Source: Calothrix sp. NIES-2098 (lineage in GTDB: Bacteria; Cyanobacteriota; Cyanobacteriia; Cyanobacteriales; Nostocaceae). From it: a stretch of 64,000 nt of DNA. Below the pieces are notes generated by a model. That model saw nothing but the letters and a program-made list of their open reading frames with translations, had not been told where the DNA came from and made no database searches. The stretch spans positions 4,653,001 through 4,717,000 of the forward strand of contig AP018172.1 in the NCBI GenBank assembly GCA_002368175.1, read 5' to 3'. The position numbers and the translations under genes are program-made. Below are positions 44,174 to 52,225 of this stretch, in pieces. How positions within the stretch are numbered: the first letter of the stretch is position 1; every line of letters begins with the position of its first letter.

Positions 44174-46255
44174 ATGGTCTTGATGAAAAGCAAAAATCTA
44201 GTCGTCTACGCTTTAGTTTTGCAAAGCGTTATGGTCTTTTCGCCCTTGCTGCTGTCTACTGATAAAGTAAGTGGGCAAACTGCACCAGCAGTGACACCTA
44301 CTCCGGTATTATCGAATCAGGAACGGGAAGAATTGACAAGACTGCGAGCAGAAAAGCAGATTCGAGAAGCAGCCCAATCTGATTTTGAGCGTAACTTTAG
44401 TCGTACCACTATGTTATTTAATATCTGGCTAGTTTTATTAAGCTTGTTTCCTGTGGCAGTTATTGCTTTATATTGGCTGTTACGAAGGGTAGCCATCCGG
44501 GAAATTGTTAATCAAGCTATATCACAGCTAGAAGGAGTGGAAAACCTGGAAACTCAGCTAAATTTGGTAAAACAAGAAGCTGAAAATGCTATTCAAGAAG
44601 TTAAAAAGATAACTAATGATTTAGGCAAAGAAGCTGAGACTTTAAAAGAGAAAATTAAAGTTGAGCAAGATAATTTATCGACAGTTACAGCAGATTTTTC
44701 GGCCAATAAAAACAATCTTATCAATAAGTTAGAATCGGAAGTTCAAATTATCCAAAAAAATCTAGAGAATTTGCAGGCTGAATTTGCTGTTCAATTATCA
44801 ACATTGCAGTCTGAAGCTCAAAATCATAGTAATTTAACTCTGGAAAATTTGGGTAAATTAACATCAGATTTAGCAGCAGAGTTATCTAAACTACAAGTCA
44901 GCGCTGAACAACAAAAAAATCTTACTCTGGAAAATTTGGATAAATCCAGAGATGAATTTACTGTGCATTTATTTGGCTTGCAGTCTGATACGCAGAATGA
45001 AAAGAATATATTTGTTGAGAGTTTAGCTAAGTTACAAACAGAATTTGCTACGCATATCTCAAATTTAGAGGTAGAGGCTCAACAAAATAAAGATACAACC
45101 TTAGCAAATATCAATGAAATAGAAGGTTTATTTAAATCGCAAATATTAGAGTTAGAAGCTGGCACTCAACAAGAAAAAGATAAAATTATTGCCAATTTAA
45201 TAAATTTACAGTCAGAATTTGTAACTCAACTAGCTGATTTACAGGCGGAAGCTGAAAAACAAAAGCAGCTAATTATTGAAAATTTAGAAAAATCTGGCTC
45301 AGAATTCACATCTCAATTCTCAGAATTACAGTTAAATGCTCAACAACAAAAAATTCTGATTCTGGAAAAGCTAGAAAAGTTAGAAACGGATTTTGTATCG
45401 CAACTTTCGGAGCTACAATCAGATGCGCAACAACGCAAGGATCTGATTCTGGAAGAACTGACAGAAATTAAAGAGCCAAAGCTGCCAGAATTTGGGAAAC
45501 CTGAAGTTGCAGAAAACATTCAGGAACCAACGCAATCAGAAGAAGTGGCGGCTGATGAATATCTGGAACAGGGGGATTTGCTGTTTAGCGAAAAGCGCTA
45601 TGAAGATGCGATCGCACTTTACAACCAAGCAGTTAAAATCCAGCCAAATAACGCTGTTGCTTGGTTTAAACAAGGTTTAACTCTCGCTAGGTTGAAACGC
45701 TACGCCAACGCGATCGCTTCCTATGATACAGCTTTAAAAATCAATCCTAACGACCATCAAGCTTGGTGCGATCGCGGTGTCGCTTTTGGAAATTTACGCA
45801 AACATCAACAAGCTTTTGTCTCGTTTAATCAAGCCACCAAAGTCAAGCCTGATGATGCAGTTGCTTGGATGAATCGCGGTTTAGCTTTGATAGAGTTAGA
45901 AGAATACGACGAAGCGATCGCCTCTTTTGACAAAGCCATAGAAATTAAACCAGGTTCCCCCAAAGTTTGGGATAAACGCGGTTATAGTTTAGTGCGGCTA
46001 GGGCGTGACGACGAAGCGATCGCCTCTTTTGATCAAGCTTTAGAAATTAATCCGAATTATGCTAGTGCTTATTACAATAAAGCCGCCTGTTATGCACTGC
46101 AAAGAAACCTAGAATTAGCTTTAAAAAATCTTCAACAGGCAATTCAATTAAACCAAAAATATCGAGAAGAAGCTGCATCAGACCTTGATTTTGATGATAT
46201 TGCAAGCGAGCAATCTTTTATTCAGATAGTCGGAGAAACAATCGTGAATGAATAG
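44174..46255 (+). CDS. membrane protein with 29-residue coiled-coil repeats and C-terminal TPRs
   Basis: A 693-residue protein. An N-terminal hydrophobic segment (about 8-32, a signal or anchor) and a second membrane helix (about 77-100) are followed by a long coiled coil (100-445). Residues 211-434 are a tandem array of 29-residue units, for example LQSDTQNEKNIFVESLAKLQ. Then come a linker and about six TPR units (460-665), with HIP1 sites in the DNA. An ATG nine bases later is an alternative start. The build suggests a membrane-bound rod holding a protein-binding platform. No enzymatic domain is seen and the role is unknown. Confidence 0.85.
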   Translation: MVLMKSKNLVVYALVLQSVMVFSPLLLSTDKVSGQTAPAVTPTPVLSNQEREELTRLRAEKQIREAAQSDFERNFSRTTMLFNIWLVLLSLFPVAVIALYWLLRRVAIREIVNQAISQLEGVENLETQLNLVKQEAENAIQEVKKITNDLGKEAETLKEKIKVEQDNLSTVTADFSANKNNLINKLESEVQIIQKNLENLQAEFAVQLSTLQSEAQNHSNLTLENLGKLTSDLAAELSKLQVSAEQQKNLTLENLDKSRDEFTVHLFGLQSDTQNEKNIFVESLAKLQTEFATHISNLEVEAQQNKDTTLANINEIEGLFKSQILELEAGTQQEKDKIIANLINLQSEFVTQLADLQAEAEKQKQLIIENLEKSGSEFTSQFSELQLNAQQQKILILEKLEKLETDFVSQLSELQSDAQQRKDLILEELTEIKEPKLPEFGKPEVAENIQEPTQSEEVAADEYLEQGDLLFSEKRYEDAIALYNQAVKIQPNNAVAWFKQGLTLARLKRYANAIASYDTALKINPNDHQAWCDRGVAFGNLRKHQQAFVSFNQATKVKPDDAVAWMNRGLALIELEEYDEAIASFDKAIEIKPGSPKVWDKRGYSLVRLGRDDEAIASFDQALEINPNYASAYYNKAACYALQRNLELALKNLQQAIQLNQKYREEAASDLDFDDIASEQSFIQIVGETIVNE
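44804..45475 (+). repeat. tandem 87-bp repeat coding 29-residue coiled-coil units
   Basis: Seven full units and one partial unit, each 87 bases, with starts at 44804 plus multiples of 87 (the eighth at 45413). Each unit begins Leu-Gln/Glu, carries Ala-Gln-Gln-x-Lys-x and then Leu-x-x-Leu, and ends with Phe-x-x-Gln-Leu/Ile. The DNA units are diverged, so duplication is not recent. Confidence 0.85.
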
Positions 46256-46392
46256 CCACTCTATCAATATGATGCGATAGAATATAAATAGTATGGGACT
46301 GAGCAATTACTAAAAATCAAACATTCCCATTACTCACTCTTGGTACAAAACATAGAAATGTATTTTTACTAGCTGATTCCAAAGAACCAGAA

Positions 46393-46854
46393 TCAATCAC
46401 TGCGAATACTGCCATCAGACATAATAGTATTGCAATAGATGTTGTTTTCGAGCAAAGTAAATTCGAGATTCGCTCCAGTTAGATTAGTGTTGGTCAAGTT
46501 GCTGTTGACGATATCGGCATCTCTCAAATCAGCATTAGTCATGTCGGCCTCAATTAGATCAACTCCATACAGAGTAGCTCTAACCAAGATGGCATTACTC
46601 AAGTTAGCCTTACTCAAATTAGCACCATCCAAACAAACTGAATTGAGAATAGTTCCACTTAAATTAGCTCCTCTCAAGTTAATATTTTCCATGTAGGAGT
46701 CGGACAATTCCAGCCCACTGAAATTCACACCACTCAGATTAGCTCCAATAATTTCATCACTAATATACAGATCGTAATTAGTGAAATCTCTAACACCAGT
46801 GGCGTAGAGTTCGAGAATTTCCCTATTCTTGAGCAATGGTTTGCTTTCCCTCAT
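46393..46854 (-). CDS. pentapeptide repeat protein
   Basis: A 153-residue protein from the ATG at 46854, which has AAGAGGAAAGG upstream; a 29-residue extension to 46941 is open but has no good start site. Residues about 35-140 follow the A(D/N)LXX pattern: ANLSGVNFSGLELSDS, NINLRGANLSGTILNS, ANLSKANLSNAIL and so on, which folds as a right-handed quadrilateral beta-helix. These are very common in cyanobacteria and mostly of unknown role. The start MRESKPLLKNREILELYATG resembles a known leader of this group. Confidence 0.88.
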   Translation of the reverse strand: MRESKPLLKNREILELYATGVRDFTNYDLYISDEIIGANLSGVNFSGLELSDSYMENINLRGANLSGTILNSVCLDGANLSKANLSNAILVRATLYGVDLIEADMTNADLRDADIVNSNLTNTNLTGANLEFTLLENNIYCNTIMSDGSIRSD

Positions 46855-47080
46855 AAAGCCTTTCCTCTTGAAATTTCTGACACCCAAGCTTATGGCAAGT
46901 GTGAATCCAAAAATCCAAAATTGAAGAAGCAAACCAACCAAAGCCTTGCTTTATCTAGCTTTTTGACACAATTGGGTACAAATGTACTATAATAGTTAGT
47001 ATAGCGCCCCAAAGCCTGATTAAGTGCAAAATGGCTCTGTGGCAGTTTTCAGGAAGATGGAATTAACGGTTAGTTCTATG

Positions 47081-47341
47081 ATGAAGCACTATATTCTCAA
47101 CCTCAATCCCACAGCCAAACACGAATGGGATCGGTGTATTTTACGCGATCCACTGACTGCAAAACGCCCAGATATCGCCAAATTAATCGCTGATGCGGTT
47201 GGTGCTGATACAGGCAGTTATTTAGTGAGTGTGAATATCGAAGTAACAGTGTTAGAACAAGCTGCTGTACCGCAAGCTGAACAACTATCGCTCTCATTTC
47301 CAGAGGTGAGTGCTTCATCTCCATTACGAGAAGCGGCTTAA
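47081..47341 (+). CDS. hypothetical protein
   Basis: An 86-residue protein if it starts at the ATG at 47081 (MKHYILNLNPTAKHEWDRC); the frame is open to 47024. It is mixed alpha/beta and ends in a Ser/Pro-rich tail. No family is recognised. The gene lies on the strand opposite to the pentapeptide gene, and another hypothetical gene follows after a repeat. Confidence 0.5.
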   Translation: MKHYILNLNPTAKHEWDRCILRDPLTAKRPDIAKLIADAVGADTGSYLVSVNIEVTVLEQAAVPQAEQLSLSFPEVSASSPLREAA

Positions 47342-47420
47342 GAACGGTAGAAGGCAGAAAGGCAGAAGGCAGAAGGAAAGATAGGAAATTAATGCCCAAT
47401 GCCTTATTTATAATAAGTTG

Positions 47421-47494
47421 CAGTCTAGTGTAGTAGCTTGGGATTTATGAGATTGCTTCCCTTCACTGCGTTCCGGTCGCAATGACAGATACTA
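47421..47494. repeat. dispersed repeat, copy 2 (inverted relative to 338-410)
   Basis: It contains TGAGATTGCTTCCCTTCACT and GTCGCAATGACAGATAC, the reverse complement of the copy at 338-410 over about 70 bases. The gap 47342-47420 before it also has GGCAGAAGGCAGAAGG-type units. Confidence 0.75.
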
Positions 47495-47563
47495 ATTTTG
47501 ATTGCAACTTGGTATTACTATTTCCCATTTCCAGTTTTTAAGACAGAGGAAGATTATTTAATT

Positions 47564-47932
47564 ATGCAACTGAGTTATTATCCAGATGCAATAGTACAAG
47601 CTGCCCAACGGGTTAATGAATTAGACTCTCAGTTGATGGCAGTTCAGCAGCAAATTAACCGATTTGAAGGTAATGCAGATCGTAGCGCTGCCTTTGATAT
47701 GGATTTAAAAAACGATGCACAACGCAAGGCACGTCGCTTTGAAGTATTACTAGTTAATCCAGAATATCAAAAGGCAGTAGATACACAGCTACGATTAACC
47801 GCAGACAAAGCAAATGCGATCGCGCATCTAGAATATCTGCGTAACCAATTTAGTGTAGCGAAGTTAGAAGCCAGATTAGCGATCGCTCAACAACTCACTG
47901 ATTTTGAATCTCGTGAATTAGTAGGATTGTAA
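47564..47932 (+). CDS. hypothetical helical protein
   Basis: A 122-residue protein from the ATG at 47564 (MQLSYYPDAIVQAAQRVNEL), with AGAGGA about 15 bases before it. It is almost wholly helical and looks like a coiled coil with heptads of Leu and Ala. An acidic/basic pattern (DMDLKNDAQRKARRFEVLL) stands in the centre. No family is recognised. A palindromic repeat follows directly. Confidence 0.6.
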   Translation: MQLSYYPDAIVQAAQRVNELDSQLMAVQQQINRFEGNADRSAAFDMDLKNDAQRKARRFEVLLVNPEYQKAVDTQLRLTADKANAIAHLEYLRNQFSVAKLEARLAIAQQLTDFESRELVGL

Positions 47933-47940
47933 GCAATGAA

Positions 47941-47961
47941 GGGTTTAGTATTGCTAAACCC
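47941..47961. repeat. GGGTTTAGCAATGCTAAACCC-type palindrome, copy 3
   Basis: GGGTTTAGTATTGCTAAACCC, a 21-base near-palindrome starting 9 bases after the stop of the preceding gene. It matches 41240-41260 at all but two positions and probably serves as part of a terminator or is a mobile palindrome. Confidence 0.7.
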
Positions 47962-48054
47962 TTACGCAAAATCGATCTATCTCAGCATTTTTTTAGTCAT
48001 TCAAACTAATTCGTAATTATAATTAGCTTTTCTTCTGTGAATTCTAATTACAAA

Positions 48055-50289
48055 TTACGAATTATTTATTATTTTCTCATATAGTGTGGTTAATTTTTTA
48101 TCCACATCTAGCGGTTTATTGGTGAAGTGGATATAAAAAATATTTTCTGTTGCTTGTTTCACAAGTTTAGCATAGATATCTTCACTAAATACTGTACTAT
48201 TTGGCATCATTAGATTAAGTTTGATATTAGTAAGAGGTGCTAAAATTACAGAATTTGCACTTTGCTTAATGCTAATTTTTGCTGATTTTACTGAAAGCTC
48301 TATCAAATTTCCTGTCATCATTGAGCCATCAATATGCTTACCATCTAAAGCTATAAATTGTAGCGCAATTGCTTCTGGTAAAGTCACAAATAACTCTTCT
48401 TCTATCGGCAGATAAAGATTATATTCTCCACCAATACCGCTAATCTGATAAATTGTGATGGGTTGCTGTACACCTTTTGGTTGGACGGCTTTTTGTTCGT
48501 AGATTCTGACCAATGAACCTACCTCTTGAAAGGTTGATTCGGAAATCAAAATTTGCCCGCCGACGCTATAAGATTCTATGCGATAGGTGAGGTTAACTTG
48601 GTTGCCAACAATGCCATATTTACTACGTTTCTCGGAGCCAATATTACCTACAACAACTTCACCAGTATTAATCCCAATTCCCATTTCCAAATGGGGTAAT
48701 CCTAGTTGTTTCATTGTTTCGTTAACAGGCTCCATCGCTAATTGCATGGCTACAGCACAAGCGATCGCTCTTGTGGCATCATCTTCTCTACTGGTAGGAG
48801 CGCCAAACAGTACCAAAATTCCATCCCCCATGAATTCATCAATGGTTCCTTGGTACTGGGTAATTACATCAGCCATGTATCCCAAGTAGAGATTGATAAT
48901 TTTAATCACTTCTTCGGCGGGTAAGCGTTCAGATATAGCTGTAAATCCGCGCAAATCAGAGGTGAGGATAGTAATTTTGCGTCTTTCGCCTCCTAACTTG
49001 AGTCCATCAGGATTTTCTAATAAATTGGCAACTACTTCATTAGTTAAATAACGTCCAAAAGTTTTGCGAATTGCTCCACCCATGCGCGCTAGGTAAGCTG
49101 TAACTGCGATCGCACTTCCTTCTAAAGCTAATAATGGCGGTACCACTGGTATCCACCAACCGTCTAGAAAAGCCAAAAAGGTTATACCTATTAGAGCGAT
49201 CGCCGCCAGAAAAGGAGCGATTACTTTATGAAATGACACTTTGGTGATTTCACCAACGTATCGCGATTCCCAAACCAGGATAGCGCCTACTCCCGACCAT
49301 AGCAAAATCCACAACCACTCTAATGGTTCTGACCAAGTTTTAATTAAAGGACGCCGATCGATTACACTGCTGAGAATTTGACTAATTTGATTAGCATGGA
49401 TTTCTACTCTCGGCGTGTGTTCGATACTCAAAGGGAAACCGCTATTGAAGGGAGAAAAGACAAAATCTTCAAAAATTTCCCCCACATTACCAACTAAGAT
49501 GATGCGATCGCGTCCCCAATCGGGTGGGAGACGATCTTGTAACACATCTCTCATAGAAACATAGCCAAAGGACTGTTTTGGCCCCCGATAGTTCAATAAA
49601 ATTTGGTATTTGCTAGCATCGGCTCGCACATAGCTACCATCATTTGCCCTAAAAGCCGGAAATACAGTTTTACCCAAGCGATATATTGGTGCATCAATTG
49701 GAGGAGGATTGATTCCTTGCGGCTGCAAATATTGTAAGGACAGAAGCATTGCAAAGCTCCAAATTTTTTCTCCTTTGCGATCGCGAATCGATAAAAATCC
49801 CCGCCTGACTTTAGCATCTGCATCAATCAGTAGACCATTAGCGCCGACTTGTCCCTTAGCTTTGAGTACTGGGGAAGGAGGGACGCCACCACCAGTCACT
49901 TGCTGGATACCAATTATATTGGAACTATTTTGAAAAACCTTAACTAATTCTGTATGCCCTGGTTCTACAGGTAAATCGCGATAAATATCTAAACCGATGG
50001 CTCTAGGCTTTCTCTGTTGTAGTTTTACGAGTAACTTAGCGAGTAAACTATCTGGGATGTAGTCCTGTCCAATTAGTTCGTGTAAATCCTCTTCATCAAT
50101 ACCGACAATTGCAATGCGATCGTCAGGCGGTTCTAGGGGACGTAAACGCACATATTGATCGAATACCATCCACTCTGGGAACTGGAGAAACCCACTAAAG
50201 CGGATTAACAGAATCAATCCAGCAACACTAGGGGTAATAATCCATAAGCTACGACATTGCCAAAGTAGTTGCCTAACTTTTGTCCACAT
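48055..50289 (-). CDS. CHASE2 sensor adenylate/guanylate cyclase
   Basis: A 744-residue membrane cyclase. An N-terminal helix precedes a CHASE2 extracytosolic sensor domain (about 35-300; marks RIAIVGIDEEDL, GLDIYRDLP). Three membrane helices follow (about 320-400). The class III cyclase domain (about 435-610) has the metal residues in LTSDLRGFTAISE and FMGDGILVLFGAP, and GIGINTGEVVVGNIGS. The Lys/Asp-type base-selecting residues were not resolved, so cAMP is likely but cGMP possible. A further 130-residue C-terminal region resembles a degenerate PilZ fold. It probably turns an outside signal into cyclic nucleotide. Confidence 0.92.
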   Translation of the reverse strand: MWTKVRQLLWQCRSLWIITPSVAGLILLIRFSGFLQFPEWMVFDQYVRLRPLEPPDDRIAIVGIDEEDLHELIGQDYIPDSLLAKLLVKLQQRKPRAIGLDIYRDLPVEPGHTELVKVFQNSSNIIGIQQVTGGGVPPSPVLKAKGQVGANGLLIDADAKVRRGFLSIRDRKGEKIWSFAMLLSLQYLQPQGINPPPIDAPIYRLGKTVFPAFRANDGSYVRADASKYQILLNYRGPKQSFGYVSMRDVLQDRLPPDWGRDRIILVGNVGEIFEDFVFSPFNSGFPLSIEHTPRVEIHANQISQILSSVIDRRPLIKTWSEPLEWLWILLWSGVGAILVWESRYVGEITKVSFHKVIAPFLAAIALIGITFLAFLDGWWIPVVPPLLALEGSAIAVTAYLARMGGAIRKTFGRYLTNEVVANLLENPDGLKLGGERRKITILTSDLRGFTAISERLPAEEVIKIINLYLGYMADVITQYQGTIDEFMGDGILVLFGAPTSREDDATRAIACAVAMQLAMEPVNETMKQLGLPHLEMGIGINTGEVVVGNIGSEKRSKYGIVGNQVNLTYRIESYSVGGQILISESTFQEVGSLVRIYEQKAVQPKGVQQPITIYQISGIGGEYNLYLPIEEELFVTLPEAIALQFIALDGKHIDGSMMTGNLIELSVKSAKISIKQSANSVILAPLTNIKLNLMMPNSTVFSEDIYAKLVKQATENIFYIHFTNKPLDVDKKLTTLYEKIINNS

Positions 50290-50475
50290 TTCACCAGCCC
50301 AAATGATTGTTTATTGTATTGTGCTAGTGCAAAATAACTCAGAGATGACACAATTTGCTACTCGTTTTGCGATCGTGTTATAAGTTCGTAGCTACTACTT
50401 CAGCAATCAAAATCAGGGCTAAAGTCCTGACTAAGAATATCAGAGCGAATCTCCAAACACCCATAATCGGTGGAG

Positions 50476-50506
50476 GTGCGTTGGCGCAGCCCGCCGCAGG
50501 CATCGC
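50476..50506. repeat. GC-rich dispersed repeat, copy 2
   Basis: GTGCGTTGGCGCAGCCCGCC followed by GCAGGCATCGC; see the copy at 32731-32761, which agrees at most positions. Confidence 0.7.
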
Positions 50507-50706
50507 CTCAAAGCAGTAGATAGTAACAATGCTCCTAAAAGCACAAAAGTAAGATTAGGAGCGCCTTTAATTTCTTACTTTTGTTGCCACAGCCGAGTCG
50601 TATCAACAGTTTTAAGAGCCAATGCTGTTCAGCCTAATTGCGCGGTCGGGGCTTCAAGATTCTAGAGAATATATTTTTCCTAAATTGGTATGGTGAACTG
50701 CAAGTA

Positions 50707-50755
50707 GTTTGTTTAACAAACGTTTTTTATGCTAACGTTTGTTTGAGCAAGCGTT
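50707..50755 (+). promoter_or_regulatory. two palindromes, likely MarR operator
   Basis: GTTTGT-TTA-ACAAAC (50707-50721) is perfect. AACGTTTG...CAAGCGTT (50734-50755) has one mismatch. Both share the AAACG/CGTTT half-site and end 10 bases before the marR start. MarR proteins commonly bind such palindromes over their own promoter, so self-repression is inferred. Confidence 0.65.
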
Positions 50756-50764
50756 TTTAATTCT

Positions 50765-51331
50765 ATGAAAAGACGAATATCCTCCAAGCAATCTGCTGAA
50801 GTACCAAAGCAGGACAGCCCATCAGTTAATCCGCATACTTTTAGTGAACACGATCTAGACTGGGAGCCTTTGCCAGAATGTCTGAGTGACTGGACAGGCT
50901 TTGTACTTCACTGGGTGACTGAACTTGGCGCACAGTTTTATGCCCGTGCTATGACTCCCTTAAATCTGCGCCCGCTCCAGGTTGGTATCCTCCAATTACT
51001 AGCTGGTGAAGGTGCAATGGTTCAAGCACGACTAGGTGACAAACTTCGTGTTGATAAAGCTAGCATGGTTACTTTGCTCAATGACCTAGAAGAGCAGGGC
51101 TTAATTGAACGACGACCTCATCCGAGCGATGGGCGAGCCTATGAAGTTCATCTTTTAAAGGCTGGCGAGCAACGACTCCAACAAGCAGAACATGTATCGA
51201 TTGAAGTAGCAAAACAATTCTTCGCTGCCTTAACACTAGAAGAACAACAGACTCTCAATGGACTGCTAAAGCGTGTTGCGACGAGCAATGCTTCATGGAA
51301 ATCAACGACAGCCAAAGATGTTGACAATTAA
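50765..51331 (+). CDS. MarR family transcriptional regulator
   Basis: A 188-residue regulator. The N-terminal 50 residues are polar and variable. The winged helix-turn-helix (about 65-135) has LRPLQVGILQLLAGEGAMVQARLGDKLRVDKASMVTLLNDLEEQGLIERRPHPSDGRAYEVHL in the MarR order; the segments LNDLEEQGLIERRPHPSDGR are diagnostic. It acts as a dimer that leaves DNA on binding a small ligand. The palindromes upstream and the membrane protein gene 145 bases downstream suggest that it controls both. Confidence 0.9.
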   Translation: MKRRISSKQSAEVPKQDSPSVNPHTFSEHDLDWEPLPECLSDWTGFVLHWVTELGAQFYARAMTPLNLRPLQVGILQLLAGEGAMVQARLGDKLRVDKASMVTLLNDLEEQGLIERRPHPSDGRAYEVHLLKAGEQRLQQAEHVSIEVAKQFFAALTLEEQQTLNGLLKRVATSNASWKSTTAKDVDN

Positions 51332-51476
51332 GGCAAGTTTCTTTTGGGGTTATATGAATATGATTCCAGTAGACAGCAGATTTTCTTGACTGATGAGGCT
51401 TGGTTAAGTATTTCCATTAGCTCAAAAACCATTAATTGATTTGCATTCATAAGTAATATTAGGACATACAAACATC

Positions 51477-51947
51477 ATGAGCATAGAAATTATTGTTTTC
51501 GTGATTGCTGCTTCTGCAACATTTTTCAACAATGCTCTGCATTGGTACACACAGGTCACTACTTATCCACTCTTTGGTTGGGTTGGACAAACAGAGTTTG
51601 TATCGTTTCACAAAGAATATGAGCGCAGGCTCTCGTTTAGTATCTACATACCTTACATGTTGTTGATGCTAAGTACACTGCTACTGGCATTTGTACATCC
51701 AGTAGAAGTTAAGCTTGGCTGGGTACTTATGTTGCTTGTGCTGAACGCATCAATTATGATAATCAGCCTCACGTTTGCGGTTCCAATTCATAATCGACTC
51801 CAGCGCCAAGGTTACTCCGATAAAGGCGGCATTCGGAGACTGATTCAATATAACAGTGTTAGACTTATTGCCTCATCAGCTAGCAGCATTATTATGCTGT
51901 ATTTACTGATAAGTTTGTTGCTAAATCGGACAGTAACTTCCCTGTAG
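51477..51947 (+). CDS. four-helix membrane protein, DUF1772-like
   Basis: A 156-residue integral membrane protein with helices about 3-22, 55-75, 80-100 and 130-152. The loop WYTQVTTYPLFGWVGQTEFVSFHKEYERR has a pattern of family DUF1772 and related anthrone-oxygenase-like proteins, which I recognise weakly. It follows marR and is a plausible target of it. The function is unknown. Confidence 0.65.
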   Translation: MSIEIIVFVIAASATFFNNALHWYTQVTTYPLFGWVGQTEFVSFHKEYERRLSFSIYIPYMLLMLSTLLLAFVHPVEVKLGWVLMLLVLNASIMIISLTFAVPIHNRLQRQGYSDKGGIRRLIQYNSVRLIASSASSIIMLYLLISLLLNRTVTSL

Positions 51948-52225
51948 CTTTATGCTGTCATAGTCATGCTTCCCATCAGGCTAACAACCGCGCTGTATCG
52001 GAATTAATCTGGGTCGTCGGTAAGATGCTTCCGGTTATCGGTGTCAGAAGCGCGGGAACGTTATACGCCGAATGGCTTTGTATGGATGTGACAAAACTGA
52101 CTCATACTTTTCTATTAATCTAGCTACGACCGGGCAAGAAAGTTGAACAGCATTGCTTCACCAAAAGCCTATCTGTAGGAAGCTTTATAGGTGTTTACAG
52201 ACAGGCTTACTTACTTTTTTCTTTC

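Larger units (their letters stand above)
50290..50764. other. intergenic region upstream of marR
   Basis: It holds the GC-rich repeat at 50476-50506 and the operator-like palindromes at 50707-50755. Between them no gene is seen; a small inverted repeat CAGG...CCTG lies near 50413-50430. Confidence 0.45.
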
